64,000 bases of DNA from Rhodosporidiobolus odoratus (taxonomy: Eukaryota; Basidiomycota; Microbotryomycetes; Sporidiobolales; Sporidiobolaceae): NCBI GenBank assembly GCA_034387635.1, contig JAOANU010000017.1:744001-808000 (forward strand), given 5' to 3'. Below the pieces are notes generated by a model. That model had not been told where the DNA came from, searched no databases, and saw only the letters and a program-made list of their open reading frames with translations. The stretch's first letter is position 1. Every line of letters starts with the position of its first letter. The position numbers were made by a program, and so were the translations under genes. Below, one piece after another: positions 48,941-57,380 of this stretch.

Positions 48941-50115
48941 TCCAACTTGGGCGTTCTGCTCCAACGTCGCGTCCAAGGTGTAGGTGCTTGGGAATCAAAA
49001 GCGCGAAGTGTCGGGAGAGTGGTCGGCTTCGAGGCAGAAATAAGGCGAGAAGAGAAGGCGGATGGTACGGAATGGGTTGAATTGGGGGATGGCAGACTGG
49101 CTGACTGTCAAGTGAGCTATTTGATCGAGTCCAAGATGAGAAAGATGAGAGAATCGTTTCAATTGATCGAGAGCGAAAAGTGATCGCGGGAGAATTGGCT
49201 CGACTCTTCCAGATGACCACAGCTGACTGCCTTGGGCACTATAATACGAAGACTACAGACCGGTACAGTCTCCGCTTTGAACTAGCGAGCTGTTCAAGCC
49301 GGACCTTCCGTTCAGCTCGACAGCACCCTTCGCTCTCAACCTTCGTCTCCTCCCTTAAGCCGCCTGCTTGTTTGAGTCAGCAAGCCCACCCAGCACCGAC
49401 TGAACAAGGCCATGCCACTCAGCAGCAGAGTCAACGAGGTGGTGCGTGCCCGCAAGCCAGTCCTTGGCAAGTGGACGCACTGCGACGAATGACAGCATGA
49501 CACATGGACCGCGATGGCTGGAGACATCCTAGGGAACTGAGGAACGCAGGCTGCTCGCGTTTGAGATGTCAGATGTGTACGTCCTCTGCCGCTGTCATTT
49601 GTCTTTTTTGTTGATCCTCGTTTCCCGAGCCCCCTGTGCTCATGCTTCTTGCTCCTTCAGCTTCCCGTGACTCGGCTCTTTATACCTTGATTGTAGTTCA
49701 AGCCGCTGCAACAGAGCAATGATCCAAGGCTCTGGCTTCTCCAATTTTTCGCACGACTCGAGCTGGCGTCGCTCTTCCGTTTTCCCCCGCCTCAGCGCTG
49801 CCGCAGCCACCCAATGCTCGCGTACACAGTCCTCCACGTTGCTTCACGGGTGCCAAACAAGATCCGCCGTGCTCCAGGCCAAGCTTCGCCGCGCCGCCGA
49901 AGGAAAACTTGCAAACGAATGACGTTCCGCGGAAGGCGGCGGATCTTCCTCCTTCCTCGACTTTGATCTGCCGAGCCAGTTCTTCTCCCTCGATTCTTCC
50001 GCCAGTAGCATCTGCCTGACATCCCATGTCGCACAACCAGAACCACTACCGCAGCCATGCCCCCTCACGCCGCGACACCGCTCGACATCCGCCCCGTGTG
50101 CACAGGTTCGGCGGA
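48941..50115. other. divergent promoter region
   Basis: Between the second HSPA12-like gene (minus) and member F1 (plus). It contains a CCGCGG box at 49927-49932. No gene is supported, although an in-frame upstream ATG at 50026 could extend member F1. Confidence 0.45.
49927..49932. promoter_or_regulatory. CCGCGG box (member F1)
   Basis: CCGCGG lies 189 bp before the ATG at 50116, or 99 bp before the alternative ATG at 50026. The second distance fits the other members better, which mildly favours the earlier start. Confidence 0.4.
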
Positions 50116-50563
50116 ATGACGAGTGGACCAGGGGGGCACATGATGGAGTCACTAAAGAAGGCCTTCTTCAGGGCCATGCCGAAAGGGGAACCAGGTGCGG
50201 AGGAATGGAGGACTGGGCTCAAGATTGAGTTGAAGCAGAATTATGGGAGATGGTCTGTGTTGGATAGGGCGACGGTGAATGAGGTTGCGAAGGAATTGCG
50301 GAGTTGGAGGAGGGAGGGGAAACAGATCGTGCGTATCGGGCGTGTTTCTACGCAGCCTAATTGTTGGTACTTATTCTTGATTACCCTGCAGCCCGATGTT
50401 CCACAGGTGGTCGCGATGTTTGTACGTTTTTGCAAGAGGAAAACTCCTTCATCGTTGCCTCTGAATGTTACCTTGACCTCACCACTACGTCATACAGGCC
50501 TGGCCAGTCTTTCGTGAAAGGGCCTTGGTGGACAAGCGTCCAGCGGTCCTAACGGTGCGTTGA
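50116..50563 (+). CDS. unknown family member F1, truncated
   Basis: Exon 1 (50116-50328, possibly from 50026) carries module 1 (WRTGLKIELKQNYGRW). Exon 2 is the 30-nt micro-exon PDVPQVVAMF (50392-50421). After the next acceptor (about 50500) only about 20 codons remain before a stop at 50563, and neither module 2 nor the GHRAA tail is present. The next family gene starts 102 bp later. It may be a 5' partial duplicate that makes a protein of about 100 residues, or a pseudogene. Exon 1 keeps an open frame and the conserved tryptophans. Confidence 0.5.
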
Positions 50564-50585
50564 CAATTTCCGCCTCTATCCGATT

Positions 50586-50591
50586 CCGCGG
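50586..50591. promoter_or_regulatory. CCGCGG box (member F2)
   Basis: CCGCGG lies 79 bp before the ATG of member F2, the same distance as for member C. Confidence 0.4.
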
Positions 50592-50664
50592 TCGCGCTTA
50601 TACCGTTCCCTTTCCTTCAAAGGCACCCTCTTTCCTCGTGCCTGATGAGTCGCTAGCACCCGAC

Positions 50665-52500
50665 ATGGCTCAACCAAAAAATCGCCCGACAAACTCGCCG
50701 CTTCTCTTTACACCTGGAGAAAGTTCGGTGTTGAGCCGCCTCAACGACGCTTGGGTTGCAAAGACTGACGAGGCTATACAGTGGAGAAAGGATATCAGAG
50801 ATCATATCAAGACGTGGTGGCCTCAATGGAATGAGCGAGCGCAACGTAGAGCCAACAAGATCATTTCGATTATTGCGTACCGGGCTAAGCATGAGCCGCA
50901 GTATCGTCGGGTCAGTCTCTTTCCTTTGTGATCTGCCCCTACTCGTTCTCGCCCATCCAGCTTCATCTGCTGACTGATGCTCGGTTTGACATAGCCGTTG
51001 TCTGGAGAGGTTATTGTCGACCTGGTTCGTCTTGTTTTTCTTTGTTTTCCCTCTTTCCGCACAGTAACGATAAGCTTACGCGCCTTGTTGATCCACTAGG
51101 ACTTCTCTCCTCTCGACGTGTCAACAGGAACTCTCTGTTCCCTCGTCGACCAAGCCGGATGTGATCAGGAGGATTGGAAAGCCGAAATCTGGGATTGGCT
51201 TGGGCATCGATGGGGAACGATGGAACCACTCTCGCGCGAAGCCATGATCGACATCCTGGCGGAGGAAGTTCTCTATGTCAAGAGGTGGAATGTACTCGTA
51301 CGTCTTCCCCGGTCCCTTGAACTCGCTCTTGCTGCATTTGACACGATTATGCCTGCCCCCACAAACTTACTCGGTATCTACAGAGACACGCTGAGGCGGT
51401 CCTTGCTCAGCTGAAAGCGTCTCTATTGTCTACTAGCCAGAGATCTAATCAACGCAAGGAAGCGGAAGACCGTAGGGTCAGCGCTCCTTTTATCATTTCT
51501 CTCGTACCGTCCCACACAGCTGACGGACGTCGAGTAACAGATTGAGGCTCCCCAAGGGACCCATAGCATGCCTGACCACGTGCGACCGCTTTCGCTACCT
51601 GTTGGGTTCCTCTCGCTCATCCTTTCCGTGGTTCCCAGGCCATGCCTTTTCATCAGCAAGTCCCACTCGGTCATCCAGGTCCCTTTGCACGGCAGAACGT
51701 CCCCAGGATGCCTAGTTCCCACGTACCACCACCGCCATCGGCTAGTCATTCGACCAATCACCGCTTCGATGCAACAACTCAGATGCTTCCGGATTTCCAT
51801 CACCATATAGTACCGAAATTCTTTCCTACACAGACGCAGTACAGCGGAATGGTACGCGTATGGTCTCGGTCTAGGATTCTTTCTTCGCTTGACAGAGTGC
51901 TTCGTTACATGTTTCGCAGAACGCGACGATGCAGAACGAGATGGTACCTCCAGCCTTCGCAACCCCGACCAACCACGGTGGAGTGGTATGCACTTTGACG
52001 TCCGTCGCGATTTGGACTTTGCCTAACTGAGGGCTTCGTTACATCTTTCGCAGAACCCTTCAGTCCAGAACCAATTCATGACCTCGGCCTATCCTCTCGT
52101 TCAGCAGCCACGACAGGATCCATCCAACTTCGATAGGAGTTTGCAAGACTGGCATCAAAGTGCGCGACATCAACCTCAGGCAGCTGTTCCCTCTTCAGAT
52201 ACCTATGGCATGCTGGTACGCATCTACCTCTTTCTCACTTGTGCGCACGCGGGTTTTCCTCCGTCCATAAATGCTGACACCGCAAACCATCGCGATTTGG
52301 TATCCACCTTCATACAGTCACTCCCTCCCTCCATATACGGATACATTCCGCACGATCAATCCTTTCAACCATCTTTTCCTGCACTGGATCACCAGTCCCG
52401 ATTGTTGAATTCGCTGGGTGGAGGGCCTCGGATTGGGCACTGCGCTGCGAGGCGTTATGGGACTACAAAGGCGAGGTGGGAAGCTGAGCGGAGTTGGTAG
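50665..52500 (+). CDS. unknown family member F2, expanded linker
   Basis: Exons 50665-50910, 50995-51024 and 51100-51297 match the family: module 1 (WRKDIRDHIKTWWPQW), micro-exon PLSGEVIVDL and module 2 (WKAEIWDWLGHRW). The linker is expanded into several extra exons (about 51389-51477, 51638-51852, 51920-51990 and 52055-52215) rich in His, Gln, Pro and Asn. Two of these begin NATMQN and NPSVQN and are preceded by near-identical intron ends. The last exon starts SLPPSIYGY and ends IGHCAARRYGTTKARWEAE. The total is about 440 residues, roughly twice the usual length. The IGHRAA motif has Cys for Arg. Function is unknown, and linker exon limits are approximate. Confidence 0.7.
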
Positions 52501-52678
52501 GCTTTGGTGGAAAGGCGGGATCGGCGGCAAAGAATTGACTGTTTGTTGACAGACCTCAGTTGTTTTGGGGGATGGAAGGGTTGGAACCCCTCTTGGCATC
52601 GCTATAGTCGGCTAATCTGTTTTCCCGAGTGCTAACCTCCAGTATGTGGCGTTCGCGCAAGTTGCATCTTCTCCTTGC

Positions 52679-52692
52679 TTGACCTTCTCAAC
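52679..52692 (+). promoter_or_regulatory. shared upstream 14-mer (member G)
   Basis: TTGACCTTCTCAAC followed by CTGGGTTTCC starts 291 bp before the member G ATG. A pyrimidine stretch ending in GCAG at about 52727 allows a leader intron, as suggested for member B. Confidence 0.6.
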
Positions 52693-52853
52693 CTGGGTTT
52701 CCGCTTTCTTTTCCGTGTCTATTGCAGAGCGTGGCCTCATTCGGCACGATGACGAGTGTAAGCAACTGCGCGCACTACGCACCGCGTCGTTCAAAGCCGC
52801 CGCGCACAGGAAGTGCTGCAAGCCTGGAAGAAGCCTCAGAAGCGGTGCAGAGT

Positions 52854-52880
52854 CCGCGGGGGGGCGACGGATACCCGCGG
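52854..52880. promoter_or_regulatory. paired CCGCGG boxes (member G)
   Basis: CCGCGG at 52854-52859 and 52875-52880, starts 21 bp apart, lie 90-116 bp before the member G ATG. Confidence 0.5.
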
Positions 52881-52969
52881 TCAACAGCGGCGAGAATATC
52901 GGCTGCTCGGTGCGGCGCGCAGAGAGAGGTCCTTCTCTTCTCACCTTACACGTCTTCCACCCAAGTGCC

Positions 52970-53895
52970 ATGTCGTCAAGGGTACGCCGCGTCGCTTTTG
53001 CAGAGATCGAGCAGGCTTGGCCCGGCCCGGGACATGCGCAACGATGGAGGAACGTTATCCACGGCTACGTCAACGCGAAGATCGGGTCGTGGGATGAGCT
53101 GCAGCTACAACAGCTCAGATGCATCATGTGGGACATAAAGAGGCGTGTCGCGTTGGACCAATTCTGGGTATGTAAATCTAGTTATTCTCTTACGCCTTTC
53201 CTTTCTTTACTTTCCTCGTGATCCAGCGGTGTTCACTGACGCTGCATTGACTTGCAGACACCGGCTGAGGATGTGTGCCAGCTTCTGGTATACTCCTTTC
53301 TTCCGTTCCTTCCTGGTAGTAGAGGTGACCCCCAATCCATTTACACAGGGTACCAATCCTTTGACGCCCACCTTGGGGAACATCACGGAGATTCTAGCAC
53401 GATCCAGCCGAGGCGATCACGAGTGGGCGCTTGATATACACGACTGGATCCGCTCTTACTGGCACAATTTGAACCACGCCGATCAAGTTGCCGTAATTTC
53501 GATTCTTGTCAATAACGAGAACGCTATGACCCCGACTTCCAAGCCAGTATGTCTGCTAGCCACAAGTATACTCACATGGTGTACTGATCACAGCGTTTCC
53601 CAGCCTCCCAAGGACACTGTCATTCAGGCGCTGAAGGCGCGACTTCAACACATTCCTGTATCAAACGAGCGGTTGATGGTGAGCTTTTCCTTCCTCCAGA
53701 ACGTTCCTGTCCCCTAGATCACTGACCTGGGAACCTCTTTGCTTTGTTGTGCAGGGTTTGCGAGAAGATCTATACCCAACGATTGAGAAAGTGCAGGACC
53801 CTGATATCGCCCATCGGTACCGATCAATCGGGCATCGCGCTGCCGAGCATTACGGTACTACCAAGGCGAGGTGGGAGGCAGCGCACCGGTGGTAG
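52970..53895 (+). CDS. unknown family member G
   Basis: Five phase-0 exons (52970-53167, 53258-53287, 53349-53546, 53604-53678, 53755-53895) give 213 residues, the shortest intact member. Module 1 is WRNVIHGYVNAKIGSW, the 30-nt micro-exon reads TPAEDVCQLL, and module 2 is WALDIHDWIRSYWHNL. Exon 4 is PPKDTVIQALKARL and following. The last exon starts GLREDLYPTIE and ends IGHRAAEHYGTTKARWEAA. No signal peptide or membrane span. It has both upstream elements. Function is unknown. Confidence 0.8.
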
Positions 53896-54688
53896 GTTGA
53901 GGTAGGCGGAGAAGGTGGAGGTTGTAGTGTTGGTGTGTGACAACTCCATAAGCTCCTTCAAAGGCTTAAGCAAGGGCAGCCGGCCCTACCCGGGACCACA
54001 TTACTTCTGATTATTAAGGTGCAGCGAGCCCCTCATAAGCTTGCCTTGCTGTTGCTGAGATTATAGCTTGAACCCTTTTTTTCTTTTCGCGAGTGTCCGG
54101 CTCTCACAACCAGGTTCAATGGCTCAGTCGTTGGCGATCTCCAAGCCTCGCCTACAGGGAGTTGATGGCGGCCCACCGAGCAATGAAGAACACTTATAGA
54201 GACTGAGGTAATGAGGCAATTGGCGATGGTCTTCGTACAACAGCAAAAACAGCGAGGCGCAGCCAGTCTTGTTGCTTCTCAGCAAATGCAGACTAGACCA
54301 TGACACCAAGCAGCTTCCAGGAGACTGCCCTGCACGGTGCGCTGGCAGGCAAAGCGGAGGGTCACGGCGTCAGCATCATCAAGATGGTAAATGACTGTTT
54401 ATATCTGCAACTGTATCCAACAATCTTGACTGAAGTCAGGGGACCCTGACCGCGCTGAATACCTCTCAACTATCACGCACAAGCTCCGTCACGTGAAAAT
54501 TCGGCTCGTTGCTATGATACAGCAGGGATAAGGTAGCTTTGACAAAAGGCGATTTTTCTCCATTTCCTGCTCGTGTTGCTCGGGTCTGCCCTCATTCCGA
54601 CGGTCTCAAAGCTGCTTCGGGCAGGTACGCTATGAATCTCTGCCTCGATATCCAGCGCTTGAGCCAGGACTCGCTGAGCACTCCTCTG

Positions 54689-54702
54689 TTGACCTTCTCA
54701 AC
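54689..54702 (+). promoter_or_regulatory. shared upstream 14-mer (member H)
   Basis: TTGACCTTCTCAAC starts 282 bp before the member H ATG. It is identical to the elements of members C and G. Confidence 0.6.
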
Positions 54703-54852
54703 TGGCTTTTCTTCCGGCCCTCTTCTCCTGTGCTGTATCTCTGTCCGGAGTCTGAGCTATCAAGCGCACACGAGGACCAACTGATCAGTGAACAACATCC
54801 GTCACGCGTGACAGCTGCTCGTGTCAGCTTGACTCATGCGGCGTGACGCCGT

Positions 54853-54878
54853 CCGCGGGCCATGGCGGATGTCCGCGG
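54853..54878. promoter_or_regulatory. paired CCGCGG boxes (member H)
   Basis: CCGCGG at 54853-54858 and 54873-54878, starts 20 bp apart, lie 93-118 bp before the member H ATG. Confidence 0.5.
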
Positions 54879-54970
54879 CCGACAGGTCGCGCATGCCGGC
54901 TGCTTCGCCTTGCGGGCGGGACAACGCTTTCACTCCCGCTCTTCACGCTACTCCCTGCTATCTCTTCATC

Positions 54971-55913
54971 ATGCCACCCAGTGCCGGTAACAAAGGTCTG
55001 TCCGCATTGCAGAGACTTCTCGGCCTGGCCTGGTCAGGCCCCGATGGACAAGATTGGAGGAGAGAGACATATGGGAGAATATCAAGACCAAGTACGATGG
55101 TTGGGACGACCGCAAAGCGCTACAGGCTCACCACATCATTTCCCACATCAAGGGAATGGCTACTGCGGCCGAGAAGGCAGGTCATAGATATACCCGCGTT
55201 AGTCTCTTTCCCGCTGGCGCATATTCCCTTCTCCACCCTCAGATGCAGCCCTGATGCTGACTCCTCCGTTCTCGATGTAGCCTTCGGCTGAAGACGTCGT
55301 CCTTGAAATGGTCAGTTTCCTCCGCATGCCCATTCCGGAAAAGTTCTGACATTGGGTGGCGCTGGACGGTAAAAGAACATAGATCCAACGACTCTGTCGC
55401 TCGATAACGTCGAGAACATCCTCCTCAGGACTAGCAGGGGTGATGCACTTTGGGTGAAGCCGATTTACGACTGGGTCGTCCGGCACTGGGAAGAAAAGGG
55501 CGAACACGGCCAGAAACTATTGGTGGAAACCCTGCTTGATCAGGAGGAACAGTACTACGGTCACGGTGCGAAGATAGTAAGGTCATGCCTTGTCCTGCGG
55601 TTCTCCGAATGATCAACAGACTGTCTGCGCACCCAGCCCCGAGACGACTATGTTGTCAAGGAGCTTACGAAGAAACTGGACGGGCTTAGGTTACAGCATA
55701 GTCTACTGGTAAGTGTGTCTTGACCCGGGTTCGCTGCTGCACCGACATGTCCCTGTCCAAGGCTGATCTCGTCGTGAACATCTTCGGTTTCTGCAGGACT
55801 TGCCGGCAGGCCTTCGCGGCAGCGCTCCTCACCTGTACCCCTCGATTGGACACCGCGCAGCGAGGCACTATGGCATTAACAAAGCGGGATGGGACTCGGC
55901 GCACCGGTGGTAG
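54971..55913 (+). pseudogene. unknown family member H, frameshifted
   Basis: The start region (MPPSAGNKGLSALQRLLG) and the rest of module 1 (WENIKTKYDGW) are in different frames. The shift falls in a GAGAGAGA run at about 55056-55064 and equals two extra bases. Downstream the family pattern is complete: micro-exon PSAEDVVLEM (55281-55310), exon 3 with LSLDNVENILLRTSRGD and WVKPIYDWVVRHWEEKG, exon 4 (DDYVVKELTKKL), and exon 5 ending IGHRAARHYGINKAGWDSA. Promoter elements are present. It is either a recently broken gene or a homopolymer-type sequencing error. An alternative start inside module 1 would drop the first 30 residues. Confidence 0.6.
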
Positions 55914-56081
55914 CGAGTGTAGCAGTATTCGGGTAATCCAGCTTGAGGTGTTCGACACGCACGAAAGAAGTTCGCCGTTTTAAGCGTCATATGTAGAAGA
56001 AAGCGGTCAGAGCGTGCGCGAGCGCTTCTGACGCTGCGTGAGTATGCAGGCTTGTGACACGCCTACAGCCCTTGGCCCGCG

Positions 56082-56498
56082 ATGAAGCGAAGCCGCACTC
56101 CAACCTCCAGCTTCTTCCCAACCACGTCTTCCCTCTTGCCTCTTCCCTCTTCGGCCGGGCCTCCTCCCGTGCCGACGCTTCGCACTCTGCCAGTGGTCCA
56201 GCCAGGAGCGAAAGGCCTGCTGTTGAGGCCAAAGAGCCGTCGAGGCAGCGTTGGCGTGGACGAGGCGGAGGGTACCGGCAGTTGCGCACGGGAAAGACGG
56301 AGGGAAGAGGAGATGGTAGCCGCACCTACGACAGATAGTTGCAATCTCGGTCGACGGTTGCCGGGGTCAGTGACGAGCGTACCGCCATTGGAGATCGAAG
56401 AGAAGGCGAAAGCGGCAGGGCAGGGCAGGCCAAAGAACGGTTTGAGAAATCGAAAACCGGGTGAGTCCATTCGCGCCGAGCCGCGTGTATCCACCTAG
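56082..56498 (+). CDS. hypothetical protein
   Basis: An open frame of 138 codons begins MKRSRTPTSSFF and continues through a proline-rich stretch, KSRRGSVG (a likely basophilic kinase site) and a basic C-terminus. A GTGAGT donor at about 56460 after RNRKPG may start an intron, in which case the true C-terminus lies elsewhere. No domain is recognised, and it could be non-coding. Confidence 0.3.
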   Translation: MKRSRTPTSSFFPTTSSLLPLPSSAGPPPVPTLRTLPVVQPGAKGLLLRPKSRRGSVGVDEAEGTGSCARERRREEEMVAAPTTDSCNLGRRLPGSVTSVPPLEIEEKAKAAGQGRPKNGLRNRKPGESIRAEPRVST

Positions 56499-56565
56499 AG
56501 TAGAGTAAAGTAGCAGTCGGGCGCTGTTTCGGGGGAGAAGGTCAGAGGTTAGCAGGGAAAAGGGA

Positions 56566-56587
56566 GGGGGGGGGGGGGGGGGGGGGG
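56566..56587. repeat. 22-bp poly-G tract
   Basis: An uninterrupted run of 22 G residues, preceded by GGGA. Such tracts are length-unstable and can fold into G-quadruplexes. The exact length is doubtful in any assembly. Confidence 0.9.
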
Positions 56588-56839
56588 AACACTCAGTGCG
56601 AACAAGGAGTTGCAGAACAGATCGAGAGAGGGGTCCAGTAAGAACAACTTGAGCAAGCTATACAGCGTAGAAGAATACAGAAGTCAGGGTAGGATGCCGG
56701 ATCAAACGAACGCAAGAAGAGAAAAAAGCGACGGCGGGCCGGGTAAGTCTTAACGATGCCGTAACGCGGGGCCCGTAGAAGCAGAGACTGAGGTATGTAG
56801 AGCAGAATAAGATGTGTCTGGAGCGACGCGCCGACCACG

Positions 56840-57091
56840 TTATATTCCTCTGGACGCAAGTAGTCGGCGTTGTTGGCGAGGCGAAAGAGGGTGCTTGAGG
56901 TGGACCGGCGACGCTGTGCTCCTGCTCCGTAAGCACTGCCTCGTTCGCCTCGACATGACTTGTAAGGTCCGCGCCGCAACCGCGAGCACCTCCCCGAGCT
57001 TGTCTCCAGAGTCTACAGCTGCTGCCAGAATCGTCAAAACAGCGAGTGTGCACACCGCCATTGTTGCTGCGAGGTATAGGCGCCAGCCCAC
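56840..57091 (-). CDS. possible small membrane protein
   Basis: A minus-strand frame reads WRLYLAATMAVCTLAVLTIL into a hydrophobic segment and then a basic tail. It could be an exon of a small membrane protein with a start near 57091 or further upstream across an intron. No family is recognised, splice support is weak, and it may not be real. Confidence 0.25.
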   Translation of the reverse strand: MGWRLYLAATMAVCTLAVLTILAAAVDSGDKLGEVLAVAARTLQVMSRRTRQCLRSRSTASPVHLKHPLSPRQQRRLLASRGI

Positions 57092-57380
57092 TTACCACTT
57101 ATGCGGGTTTACGCTGGTCAGCATTCAATGCGCCGGATCGAGGTGCCCAGACTCACCTGTATCATCATCAACTGTTAAAGCCGGAAGGCGTCGACAACCC
57201 GCATCGAGGGCCGCGACAGTATAGCCAGTCTGAAGTGGACGTCGTTGTGTTGGTATGTGTGCCCGATTCAAGCCATACACGCGAGAGCAGTGCAAGCCGT
57301 GGTCGGTGAATCTGGATCGGGCGATTCCTTCTCTCCGCCTATCTTCCTTGCTCTTCCCTTGATCGCTACAAGTACACAAT

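Larger units (their letters stand above)
53896..54970. other. intergenic between members G and H
   Basis: No supported gene in the first 700 bp. The right end is the member H promoter, with the 14-mer at 54689 and paired CCGCGG boxes at 54853-54878. Confidence 0.45.
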
